NCBI GenBank assembly: GCA_047600805.1
Contig: JASGKG010000001.1
Span: forward strand, 2,170,001-2,234,000
DNA: 64,000 bases
Direction: 5' to 3'
Source of the DNA: JADKHC01 sp047600805
GTDB taxonomy: Bacteria > Verrucomicrobiota > Verrucomicrobiia > Opitutales > Opitutaceae
Within the stretch, counting starts at the first letter, position 1; each line of letters opens with the position of its first letter. The notes below the pieces were generated by a model. It worked only from the letters and a program-made list of their open reading frames with translations, was not told the DNA's origin and did no database searches. The position numbers were made by a program, and so were the translations under genes. Shown piece after piece: positions 45,971 to 54,400 of the stretch.

Positions 45971-46354
45971 CTAAAATTGGCGTTTAAAACGATCCGCAGC
46001 CGCAGGTCGGATCTGACGTAAATACGATTTCTCGCCAGCCAGCATTTCCACGCCGAGCGGATCCCGCCCCGCTAAATTTATCAACAACCTGATAGGAACA
46101 AAAACGCAAAAGTACACCATGCCCAGCAACGTCCAGCTTACTGCGGCTGTGATCGCACGCACTATGGCGTCCAGCAGGCGTTGAATCGGGATATATCGCG
46201 ATGGCGCGATCCACGCGACGCCGGCGAGCACAACAAGGACCGCAACCACCAGCCAGGGCCATTTGCCCTCGCATCGCCAGCATAGAAACAAACCACCCGC
46301 CACGGCGACCGTGGATTGCAGGCGCATGCGGAGGAGAGAAGCGAATTTTTTCAT
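45971..46354 (-). CDS. SxtJ-like small membrane protein
   Basis: The 127-residue product has three or four hydrophobic segments (VAVAGGLFLCW, WPWLVVAVLVVLAGVAWIA, SWTLLGMVYFCVFVPIRLLI). The C-terminal motif LINLAGRDPLGVEMLAGEKS corresponds to the SxtJ family's GxDPL region. SxtJ proteins accompany carbamoyltransferases, for example in saxitoxin-type clusters, with unknown function. It is the first gene of the carbamoyltransferase operon, two bases before the carbamoyltransferase start. I use the ATG at 46354; the frame continues to 46429 across the terminator hairpin, which is unlikely to be translated. Confidence 0.85.
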   Translation of the reverse strand: MKKFASLLRMRLQSTVAVAGGLFLCWRCEGKWPWLVVAVLVVLAGVAWIAPSRYIPIQRLLDAIVRAITAAVSWTLLGMVYFCVFVPIRLLINLAGRDPLGVEMLAGEKSYLRQIRPAAADRFKRQF

Positions 46355-46383
46355 GTGATCCTGGTGCGACTGAAAACAGGAAT

Positions 46384-46414
46384 GAAAAAGGGGGCGAGAA
46401 GTAATCTCGCCCCC
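46384..46414 (-). terminator. Intrinsic terminator of the TonB receptor gene
   Basis: Read on the minus strand, GGGGGCGAG-ATTACTT-CTCGCCCCC is followed by TTTTTC. It starts 32 bp after the TonB receptor stop codon and just before the SxtJ-like start. The receptor is therefore probably not cotranscribed with the carbamoyltransferase operon. Confidence 0.88.
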
Positions 46415-46445
46415 TTTCCTACCACACAAGACTTCCGTACCAAAA

Positions 46446-48929
46446 TTAGAAGTCTAGACCCCAAGTGAGGCTGAACCCGGTGTAAGTCGGAACACGATAG
46501 CGTTCCGTAGCCACCTGGTTGCTGGCGACGCTCTTCCAGCCGATGAAGTCATCCTGCTTGGTCAGGTTCTTGATGTTCAGCTGAACGCGTTGGTCTACGC
46601 CGAAAGCCTTGAACCGATAGCCCGAGAAGACTTCGAGATTGAAGGTGCTCGGATTGTAACGAGCGACAGTCGCGCCGGCGTTGTCGGTCTGGTAGTCAGC
46701 AATCGACTTTCCAGAGGCCTGGAAACCGGAGCCGACGAACAAACCTTTAACCGCACCGCTGTCGAAGGTGTACTTCACGAGACCGGCGAGCTGGTCTTTA
46801 ACGTGGCCGCCGTTCGACTGGCCCTTGGTTGTGCCCTTGGTCGATTCCTCAGTGTTGTGAGCGTAGCTGAGGACGAGCTGCAAGCTCTTGATTGGCTGGA
46901 ACACCACGTCGGCTTCGAAGCCCTTGGATTCCAACTCAGCGGGAACGATGTTACCGCGGCTGCCGTTGATGCCGTCACCGGAGGTGATGTCGTTGCGGTT
47001 CAAGCTCCAGCCACGAGCGAGACGTTGCGCATTGGTTAGAGTATCCCAGATCAGCTTGTTGGCATTCTCCGCATTGTTGTCGCGGACGCCGCCACCGTTT
47101 TTGTTGATCTTGTAATAGCTGACCGTACCCGAAATTTTGCCATTGAGCAGTTCGACCTTGACGCCGAACTCGTTGCTTTTGCCGATTTCAGGTGGCATCT
47201 GGACGGTGAGTTCGTCGTTCTTATCGGTCGTCGGGAAGAGCGAAGTCGAGTGCACCGCAAACACCGAGATCTCCTTGGTGATGTCAAACATGGCGCCGAA
47301 CATCGGGGAGTCTTTGGAGATATCGACTTTACCGCTGTAGTTGTCATTGCTCGAAGCATTCGGCCAGATCAGGTTTTTGATCTTCGTATGATTGATGGCC
47401 GCATTCAACTTCAGGCGGTTGTCCAAAGCGGAAACCATCCAAGCGGCGAAGTAGTAAGTGTTCTGGTTGTGCTCACGATTGCCGCCTGGGGAGACCAGCG
47501 CGTAATCGCTCGGCTCCGGAGCGGTTCCGATCGGGATGCCAGCGAGGACGGGAAGGTCCCAGAACTGATAGTTCGGCGCGTCGACCGTCAGGTATTTGTG
47601 CGACGTGAAACGCTCGTCCCAGTGAGCAGCACCGGCGGTGATGGTATTCTTGACTGGACCAGTTTCGAGTTTGTACACAGCGGTGACGCCCTGCGCGTGA
47701 TCTTGGTCCTTCCAGTTGCGGTAGTGATAAACGCGGCGGATAACTTCCTGTCCGCTAGCGTTGGCGATCCAGCCGCTCTTCAGGTAGGTGCCACCCGTAT
47801 CCCAACCGGCGCCGTTCTGACTATTGCCGCCATCGTCCCAGCCCTGTGAGTCGGGCTGATCACGCTGATTGTTCTGAACGTACGCGGTGATGTTCAGGTT
47901 TTCGCCGATCGCCTGGTTGACGGTTAGGCGGTACATGCTGGTTTCGAGAGCACGCGGATTGCTGGCGGTCGCCCAATTCCAAGTCCAAGGGATTTCAGGA
48001 TGGAGCACCTGCAGTGGAACCGAAGCTCCGATACCAGTGACCAAGTTGGTGTATTTTGTACCAAACTGGCCGGTTGAGCTTGGCGCAATCGTATAATAGC
48101 CCAAACCGTTCGGCTTCTGACGCTGAGCGTTTTCGACCAAAAGCTGGATCGAAGTGCCGTCGAGAGGCTGAAGCTCAAAGTTGACCTGGTTGAAACGGGT
48201 GCGGCCCTGGGAGTGCTCACGTTTGTCTTCCGTTTTCGCAGCAGCGCCGTTGTAGCGAACACCCGCTTTGGCCCCGCCCACTTTACCGAAAAAGTTCGCG
48301 TCGACTGTTCCGCGTTGCGTGCCTTGGTCGGTCAGGGTTGCCGTCAAGCTGACGAACTCTTTGCCCATGTCGACCCGCTTCGTAATGGTATTCATGATAC
48401 CGCCGGCATAGGAGAGACCGTAAAGGGCCGCGGCGGGACCTTTGACGATTTCTACACGCGCGATACCTTGCGCGTCGACCGGGTCGTATTCACGAACGCC
48501 GTCACGCATACCCCAGTTCTGGACGAATCCACGGAACAGGAACGCACCGTACGCTTGCTGAATGACGTTATCGGATTGCACGTCGGCATTACCGTTAACG
48601 AGCGCAGCATTATAACGTTCAAGCTGCGTGTGATCAGCGATGATAAGATCTTGCGCCAAGTCTTTGGTGAAGACCTGAATGTTAAGCGCAATATCCTTAA
48701 TCGGTGTGTTGGTGCGAGAGCCAGCGATCGAGTTCGAGGCTTTGTATCCGATGTCTTTTTCCGTGGACACTTGGAAAGGCGAGAGTTTTACAACGTCGTC
48801 GCCGGCGATCTGCTCGGGTTTACTATCGACTGCGGTCTGAGCCGAGAGGCTGACCGCAATCACAGAAGACAGCGCGAGGAAAGCCCTCTTGCTGTTTCGT
48901 CTAATCGTTGCCATGGGTGTGTTTTGCAT
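46446..48929 (-). CDS. TonB-dependent outer-membrane receptor, Opitutaceae type
   Basis: The roughly 827-residue beta-barrel protein has a signal peptide (AFLALSSVIAVSLSAQT) and the family marker VVKLSPFQVSTEKDIGYKAS. A plug domain (IQVFTKDLAQDLIIADHTQL, GFVQNWGMRDGVREYDPVDA, IVKGPAAALYGLSYAGGIMN) and a 22-strand-type barrel end in FSLTWGLDF with a C-terminal Phe. It should import a bulky substrate, probably an oligosaccharide, given the neighbouring glucosidase, carrier and LacI regulators. I start it at the ATG at 48929 (another ATG is at 48914). The frame continues to 49214, but that extra segment is Arg/Pro-rich and spans an operator candidate. No SusD-like gene is present. Confidence 0.9.
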   Translation of the reverse strand: MQNTPMATIRRNSKRAFLALSSVIAVSLSAQTAVDSKPEQIAGDDVVKLSPFQVSTEKDIGYKASNSIAGSRTNTPIKDIALNIQVFTKDLAQDLIIADHTQLERYNAALVNGNADVQSDNVIQQAYGAFLFRGFVQNWGMRDGVREYDPVDAQGIARVEIVKGPAAALYGLSYAGGIMNTITKRVDMGKEFVSLTATLTDQGTQRGTVDANFFGKVGGAKAGVRYNGAAAKTEDKREHSQGRTRFNQVNFELQPLDGTSIQLLVENAQRQKPNGLGYYTIAPSSTGQFGTKYTNLVTGIGASVPLQVLHPEIPWTWNWATASNPRALETSMYRLTVNQAIGENLNITAYVQNNQRDQPDSQGWDDGGNSQNGAGWDTGGTYLKSGWIANASGQEVIRRVYHYRNWKDQDHAQGVTAVYKLETGPVKNTITAGAAHWDERFTSHKYLTVDAPNYQFWDLPVLAGIPIGTAPEPSDYALVSPGGNREHNQNTYYFAAWMVSALDNRLKLNAAINHTKIKNLIWPNASSNDNYSGKVDISKDSPMFGAMFDITKEISVFAVHSTSLFPTTDKNDELTVQMPPEIGKSNEFGVKVELLNGKISGTVSYYKINKNGGGVRDNNAENANKLIWDTLTNAQRLARGWSLNRNDITSGDGINGSRGNIVPAELESKGFEADVVFQPIKSLQLVLSYAHNTEESTKGTTKGQSNGGHVKDQLAGLVKYTFDSGAVKGLFVGSGFQASGKSIADYQTDNAGATVARYNPSTFNLEVFSGYRFKAFGVDQRVQLNIKNLTKQDDFIGWKSVASNQVATERYRVPTYTGFSLTWGLDF

Positions 48930-49143
48930 ACGGTTTGTTGTTGATGGCCGTTGGTGGGGAATCAGGGAGTGATGCTGACAATCGCCGACCTTAGCCGACG
49001 GGAAATACGGAGAATTGGGGACTCGCCGCATTACAGGGGTTGTATCTGTCTTTGTATTGAGTTTCTGGTTACACGTCAGCGAATAGTTTTCGCCAACGGT
49101 TTGGGATTTGTAATTTCGAGTTTTCACGCGCAACGGGTGGACG

Positions 49144-49159
49144 GCTCTTTCGTTAGAGT
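49144..49159. promoter_or_regulatory. LacI-type operator candidate O3, before the TonB receptor gene
   Basis: Read on the minus strand, the 16-mer ACTCTAACGAAAGAGC matches O1 in 14 of 16 positions and is centred on CG. It lies about 215 bp before the receptor start. Its centre is 145 bp from that of O4. Confidence 0.6.
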
Positions 49160-49288
49160 TGTCTGCCCTGCGGCCTGATGGAAAACCAAGGAATCGATCC
49201 CTGGAGAGGCGCACAATTCGGCCAATCCTCCTTCGGAGACAGAGATTTTATGACTGAACTCGCTCGCAAGTATTCGGCCGCGCGATTT

Positions 49289-49304
49289 CCTCTAACGTCA
49301 GAGT
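49289..49304. promoter_or_regulatory. LacI-type operator candidate O4, before the TonB receptor gene
   Basis: The 16-mer CCTCTAACGTCAGAGT matches O1 in 14 of 16 positions. With O3 it forms a pair about 145 bp apart, a distance at which LacI-type tetramers can loop DNA. It lies about 360 bp before the receptor start. Confidence 0.65.
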
Positions 49305-49439
49305 AAACATGGCTTTCTGAAGCGCTCGGGCACTACCGGCATTTTTCGCAAGCCCGGCACACAAAACCGAGCGAAAAGACTTTAGTAACGACGTGTTGAC
49401 AGCGTGCAAAATCCCCCAACGCTCTCCCACCCTTCAGCC

Positions 49440-49514
49440 GCCCTCATCGTCTATCGGTTAGGACAAGAGATTCTCAATCTTTAAAGCCGGGTTCGATTCC
49501 CGGTGGGGGCGCCA
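49440..49514 (+). tRNA. tRNA-Glu(CUC)
   Basis: The acceptor arms GCCCTCA / TGGGGGC close with two G-T pairs allowed, discriminator G and an encoded CCA. The D-arm is GTCTATCGGTTAGGAC. The anticodon arm is AGAGA-TTCTCAA-TCTTT with CTC at 34-36, which reads GAG. The T-arm is CCGGG-TTCGATT-CCCGG. This is a complete class I tRNA. Confidence 0.95.
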
Positions 49515-49590
49515 ATTCTAGAGGGGAAACAGGTCGGCCACACAGAAGCCACACAGGCTTTCCGCAACTTCCCCGTGGGGGGCGCCAATT
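49497..49590 (+). repeat. Duplicated 3' end of tRNA-Glu (possible old attachment site)
   Basis: The tRNA 3' end TTCCCGGTGGGGGCGCCAAT (49497-49516) recurs 72 bp later as TTCCCCGTGGGGGGCGCCAA (49569-49588), with one or two mismatches. Repeats of a tRNA 3' end mark integration sites (attL/attR) of genomic islands. Only about 50 bp remain between the two copies, so any element would be gone. Confidence 0.5.
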
Positions 49591-49979
49591 TCAAAGGTAT
49601 TGCGGGAGAAAGTGGCCACCTACTCCAGTGCCATGATAAGAAGTCGTTCCTACGTTTATACATTGATGCCTTCGGAGGCGAAAGGCCCATAAGTCCTTAA
49701 CGCCTAATCACGATGCGTGGGAAGTCACTGCGTGCTCAACTTCTATTTCCGTAGACCAAAGCGACTGCTTCACATGTGTTTGGCGCAATGACCATCGGAC
49801 AAAACCGCAAACGAACTCCCGTCAGCGCAATAAATTCCTCAAGGGCCGGTTGAGCCGAATACGGCCAACGTGCCCTGCACCTCAACCATTTCGCAAAGCT
49901 AAAACGGGACGACGTTCTCGAAAGTTCTCCGCAGGTCCTCCACATTCCAGACAGACCGCTTAAGGTCTAGCTGCTCAGC
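49515..49979. other. 465-bp stretch between two convergent tRNA genes, no gene recognised
   Basis: The open frames here have no coding character I trust, for example a 65-codon frame with HTEATQAFRNFPVGGANFKG that begins at the tRNA end. The position between two tRNAs and the duplicated tRNA-Glu end suggest a collapsed integration site. Confidence 0.5.
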
Positions 49980-50054
49980 TGGTGCGGGCGTCGGGAGTCG
50001 AACCCGAATCAACGGCTTCGGAGACCGCTACACTATCCATTGTGCTACGTCCGC
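49980..50054 (-). tRNA. tRNA-Arg(CCG)
   Basis: Read on the minus strand, the gene starts GCGGACGTAGCAC and ends CGCCCGC-A-CCA. The acceptor stem GCGGACG / CGCCCGC closes with one mismatch, and CCA is encoded. The anticodon arm is GCGGT-CTCCGAA-GCCGT with CCG at 34-36, reading CGG. The T-arm is TCGGG-TTCGACT-CCCGA. Confidence 0.93.
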
Positions 50055-50190
50055 AAAAAGCTTGGGCGAGACGTTCAACGTTCGCGCGCGCAGGTTCAAG
50101 GCTTTTTATGCACCCTTCCAACCGTAAACAAGGTGCCGCTGTTGCAGGTTTCTTTTCAGCTGCTTGAGTGCCATTTCACGCCCTGCCCAA

Positions 50191-51228
50191 ATGAGATACC
50201 TGTTGGTCGCTTTTGCTTCATTCCTTGCTTTCGTCGCTCATCCTCTCGTCGCGGAAGAGCTCCCGCAGCCAGCTGGGAAAATCGCCCCAAAGCCGCTTTT
50301 CCGTGACCCGGTTTTCGACGGCGCCGCCGACCCGGTCGTGGTGTGGAACCCGCACGTGAAACGCTGGTGGATGTTTTACACCAATCGTCGCGCCACCGCC
50401 GAAGGACTTTCCGGTGTGGCGTGGGTGCACGGCACAAAAATCGGCATCGCCGAATCTGCCGATCACGGAGCAACATGGACCTACGTCGGCACGACCGAAA
50501 TCGATTTGCCGCCAACCCTCGGTGGCACGGAGCCGACTCACTGGGCGCCGGAGATTTTCACCGCGCCCGATGGCACTCACCACATGTTTCTCACGGTTGT
50601 GCCCGGCATTTTTGAAGACTGGAAGCATCCGCGAACGCTGGTGCACCTCACCAGCAAAGATCTGAAAACCTGGAAAAACGCACAACCGCTCGCACTCGCG
50701 TCGGAGCGCGTCATCGACGCTTGCGCCTACCACCTGCCGGATGGTTCGTGGCGCCTTTGGTACAACAACGAACGCGAACGCAAATCCATTTACTACGCGG
50801 ACAGCCCGGACCTTGCGACGTGGACCGACAAGGGCAAAGCCGTTCATGACCAACCAGGCGAAGGCCCCAAAGTTTTCCGCTGGAAAAATGCCTATTGGAT
50901 GATCACCGACGTGTGGCGCGGGCTTGCCGTATATCGTTCCGACGATCTGATCAACTGGACGCGGCAAACAGGCCAAAACCTTTTGCAAGAGCCAGGAAAA
51001 GGCACGGACGATGGCGTCAAGGGCGGACACTGCGACGTTGTCGTAAGCAACGACCGCGCGTTCCTGTTTTATTTTACGCATCCTGGCCGCACTCCCGGAA
51101 ACGAAAAAAAGGAGGCGCCTGACACTCGCCGCAGCTCCATTCTGGTTACCGAACTCCACGAAAAGGATGGCATCCTCAGCTGCGACCGCGACGCCCCGAC
51201 CTACATCGATTTGGTACCGCCAAAGTAG
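50191..51228 (+). CDS. Secreted GH43-like five-bladed propeller glycosidase
   Basis: The 345-residue product has a signal peptide (LLVAFASFLAFVAHPLVA) and the three acidic residues of GH43-like enzymes. Asp47 lies in DGAADPVVVWNP, Asp176 in RVIDACAYHL, and Glu224 in GEGPKVFRWKNAYWMITD. WWMFYTNRRATAEGL, THWAPEIFTAPDGTHHMFLT and LWYNNERERKSIYYADSPDL are blade motifs. It should release arabinose or xylose side chains, or act on related furanosides. The family also includes GH32-like fructosidases, which I cannot exclude. It stands alone, 136 bp after tRNA-Arg and 268 bp before the pectate lyase gene, with which it might act on pectin side chains. Confidence 0.82.
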   Translation: MRYLLVAFASFLAFVAHPLVAEELPQPAGKIAPKPLFRDPVFDGAADPVVVWNPHVKRWWMFYTNRRATAEGLSGVAWVHGTKIGIAESADHGATWTYVGTTEIDLPPTLGGTEPTHWAPEIFTAPDGTHHMFLTVVPGIFEDWKHPRTLVHLTSKDLKTWKNAQPLALASERVIDACAYHLPDGSWRLWYNNERERKSIYYADSPDLATWTDKGKAVHDQPGEGPKVFRWKNAYWMITDVWRGLAVYRSDDLINWTRQTGQNLLQEPGKGTDDGVKGGHCDVVVSNDRAFLFYFTHPGRTPGNEKKEAPDTRRSSILVTELHEKDGILSCDRDAPTYIDLVPPK

Positions 51229-51496
51229 ACCGTCGGACGGTGTGTAGCGCCCGCGCTGGGTGATGAAACGTTAACGCCGTTACGTCAGTCGTTTTGTTCG
51301 GAATCTTCCTCGCGATCTCAATCCTGAGGAGTACCCCTCGTCGCTGACTCACTTGACAATTGGTTTCGAGCGTCGCAAGTACACGTGCCCGCGAACGCCC
51401 CGCCCGAAAAGTCCAACCCCAAGGCACGCCCGCCCTGCATCAGACCGAGGGCATGCACAAATCCTCAGGCAGCGAGCGGCACGACCCAACCCTACC

Positions 51497-54400
51497 ATGT
51501 CCCACCTCACGCCCCAACGTCTGCTCACTGGTTTGCTCTTCTTTTTACTCGCGCTTCCCTCGTTTGCCCAAACGACCGTGGCCAGCGATCCATCCACCCT
51601 CACGTGGTACAAAACGCGAAGCAGCGACACGATTACTCCAGACACCACCAATCACAGCGTACTGTTTACGGAAGGCCAAACCTCTGCCTCCACATTCTTG
51701 ACCAATTTCCCAACTACCAGCCTTGCGGTTGGGCAGACCGCCACGCTCACAGCGAACTTTACTTCTGGCAGCACACTCAGCGCCGCCTCGAATTCTTTTC
51801 GGTTCGGCCTGTTCAACAACGCAGGGACACCCCTCACCGCCAGCACTAACTCAAATACCGCGACAGCGTTCACTGACGATACGGGCTATATTTATAGCCT
51901 AAACTTCAACGGTTCCAACGGAGCGCTCTACGTCGATGTAGAAACCGCTACCGCCCAGTTGCTATCATCCACAACACCGTGGACTGCGCTCTCCGCAACG
52001 ACTTCAGGCACAAACGGCGCTTTCACCGCAAATACCGCCTATACCCTCACGGTTGCGATCACGCGCACGGCCTCAGGAAATACCATCGTTACCACTCTCA
52101 ACGGCGGCGCCGCCGCAGCTTATAGTCAGTCAACCGCCGACACGACCACGACAGCGCCTGTCTCTTTTAACGAGTTCGCCATTTATATCAATGGCGGCAG
52201 CAATACGCTCAACACGCTCAACCTCACGGGCTTCACCGTTACAGTTTCAGGCGGCGATACCTCCTCCTCCTCCTCTTCTTCCAGTTCCAGCAGTTCCTCA
52301 TCGAGCAGCTCCAGCAGTTCCTCGTCGTCGAGTTCATCGTCCGGTTCCTCTTCCAGTTCCTCATCCTCGAGTTCTTCGTCCAGCTCGTCGTCTTCCAGCT
52401 CTTCTTCGAGTTCATCCTCGTCGAGCAGCTCCGGTTCGTCTTCCGGTGTCGCCGCCACGATCGTTAGCCAACCACTCAGCAGAACCACGATGCTCGGCTC
52501 CGGCACGACCTTCAGCGTGGTGGCGTCGGGCGACACCCCGCTGGGCTACCAATGGTACAAGGACAACACCGCTATTACCGGCGCCAACTCGGCTTCCTAC
52601 ACCATTGCCGCTGTAGCTGCCGCCGACGCCGGGACCTACAAGGTCACCGTTTCCAACCCACTCGGAAACGCCACCAGCAGCAGCGCCACGCTCACCGCAG
52701 TCTCGGCCCTCCCCAATGCCACCTTTAACCTCCAAGGCTTCGCCACGCTAGGCACCGGTTGCACCGGCGGTGGTGAGATCGCCGATACCGATGCCACGTA
52801 CCGGAAATGCTACACGGCTTATGATCTCGTCAAAGCAGTGTACGACTCGAACAAAACCGCCGGCGCCGTTCGCGTGATCGAGATCATGAATGACCTGAAT
52901 CTCGGTTACAACGAAGTCGACGCCGCCACGCTGGCCTTGAGTAATTTCCGCGCGCACGCCACGCCCAAACTCCACCCAACGCTTATCGCCACGGGTGTGA
53001 GCCTGCTCGACATATCAACCAAGAACGGCGGCCTCACGATCTTCTCCGCCAACGGCGCCACGATCCGCCATTGCACGTTCAACATCAAGAGCACGTCCAA
53101 CATCATCGTGCGCAATCTTCGCTTCGACGAAATGTGGGAGTGGGACGAGTCGACCAAGGGCGACTACGACTCCAACGACTGGGACTTTATCGATCTGAGC
53201 AACGGCGGCGCCGTCACCAATGTTTGGATCGACCACTGCACGTTCACCAAGGCTTACGACGGCATCGCCGATATGAAGAAGGGAACGCAATACGTGACGA
53301 TGTCGTGGTGCCACTACGTCGGCGACGACGGTGAAACCAACACCAACAGCTTTGTCCGCCAACAAATCGCCGCGCTCGAAGCCGCGAAGTCCTCTTATGC
53401 GTTCTACAATTTTCTTCGTACAAACGGCTTTAGCACCGCAGACATCATCCAGATCCAACAGGGCCACGACAAGGGCCACCTCATGGGCGCGAACTCCCTC
53501 GATTCCGCCAACGCCACCCTGTCCGCCACGTTCCACCATCAATGGTTCGAGAACCTCTGGGACCGCTGCGTTCCTCGTTTGCGCGCCGGCGAGGTTCACA
53601 ACTTCAACATCTACGTCGACGACACAAAAGCCCTCGCCGCAAAACGCCTGCGCGACACCCGTGCCGCCGCCTTGAGCACTTCCCTGCAGAACACGCTCAA
53701 CAACACCTACAGCTTCAACCCGCCCCTCAATGGCTCGATCTCCACTGAGGGCGGCGCGATCCTCGTCGAGAAATCCGTCTACATCGACTGTCTCTGGCCT
53801 TTGCGCAACAATCAGACCGATCCAACGGACCCCGCCTACACGGGGAAGATCAAAGCGATTGATACAATTTACTCGCTGCACAACACGGACAGTTCAGTCA
53901 CCACGGTCCGCGGCGACAGCACCGATGCAGGTAATCCGATGGGACCATTCCAAGCCACGATCATTCCCTTCTCGTGGAATTCGTTCACGACGCTGCCTTA
54001 CACTTATACCGCCCACGATCCCGCCAATCTTTCCAGCATGGTCGCTGCCGCGGCCGGTGCCGGAGTCCTCACGTGGGACAAGTCGTACTGGCTTAAGACC
54101 ACCTACACGGATCCCGCCACGGCGCCGGTGATTTCGACCCAACCATCGTCGCGGTCCGTCGACGTGGGTGGAAGCGCCACCTTCTCCGTTCAGGCAACCG
54201 GAACCGGAACGCTATACTATCAGTGGCAAAAGAGCACCGACGGCGGCACGACGTTTACTTCGATTTCTGGTGCCGGGGCCAGTTCCTACACCATTAGCCC
54301 CGCCCAAATGTCCGCGGCCGCCCAGTATCGCGTAGTCGTTTCCAACAGCGCGGGCTCGATCAACAGCAACGCGGCCACGCTCACGGTGAGCCCGGCCTAC

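Larger units (their letters stand above)
48930..49439. other. 510-bp upstream region of the TonB receptor gene with two operator candidates
   Basis: I see no gene here, although an open frame runs from the receptor start to 49214. The notable parts are the palindromes at 49144-49159 and 49289-49304. The rest should hold the receptor promoter and the leader of tRNA-Glu. Confidence 0.5.

Noticed and set aside
46355..46429. N-terminal extension of the SxtJ-like gene
   Set aside because: It would be translated across the stem of a strong terminator and adds residues unlike the family.
48930..49214. N-terminal extension of the TonB receptor
   Set aside because: The extra 95 residues are Arg/Pro-rich and precede the signal peptide, and the stretch contains operator candidate O3.
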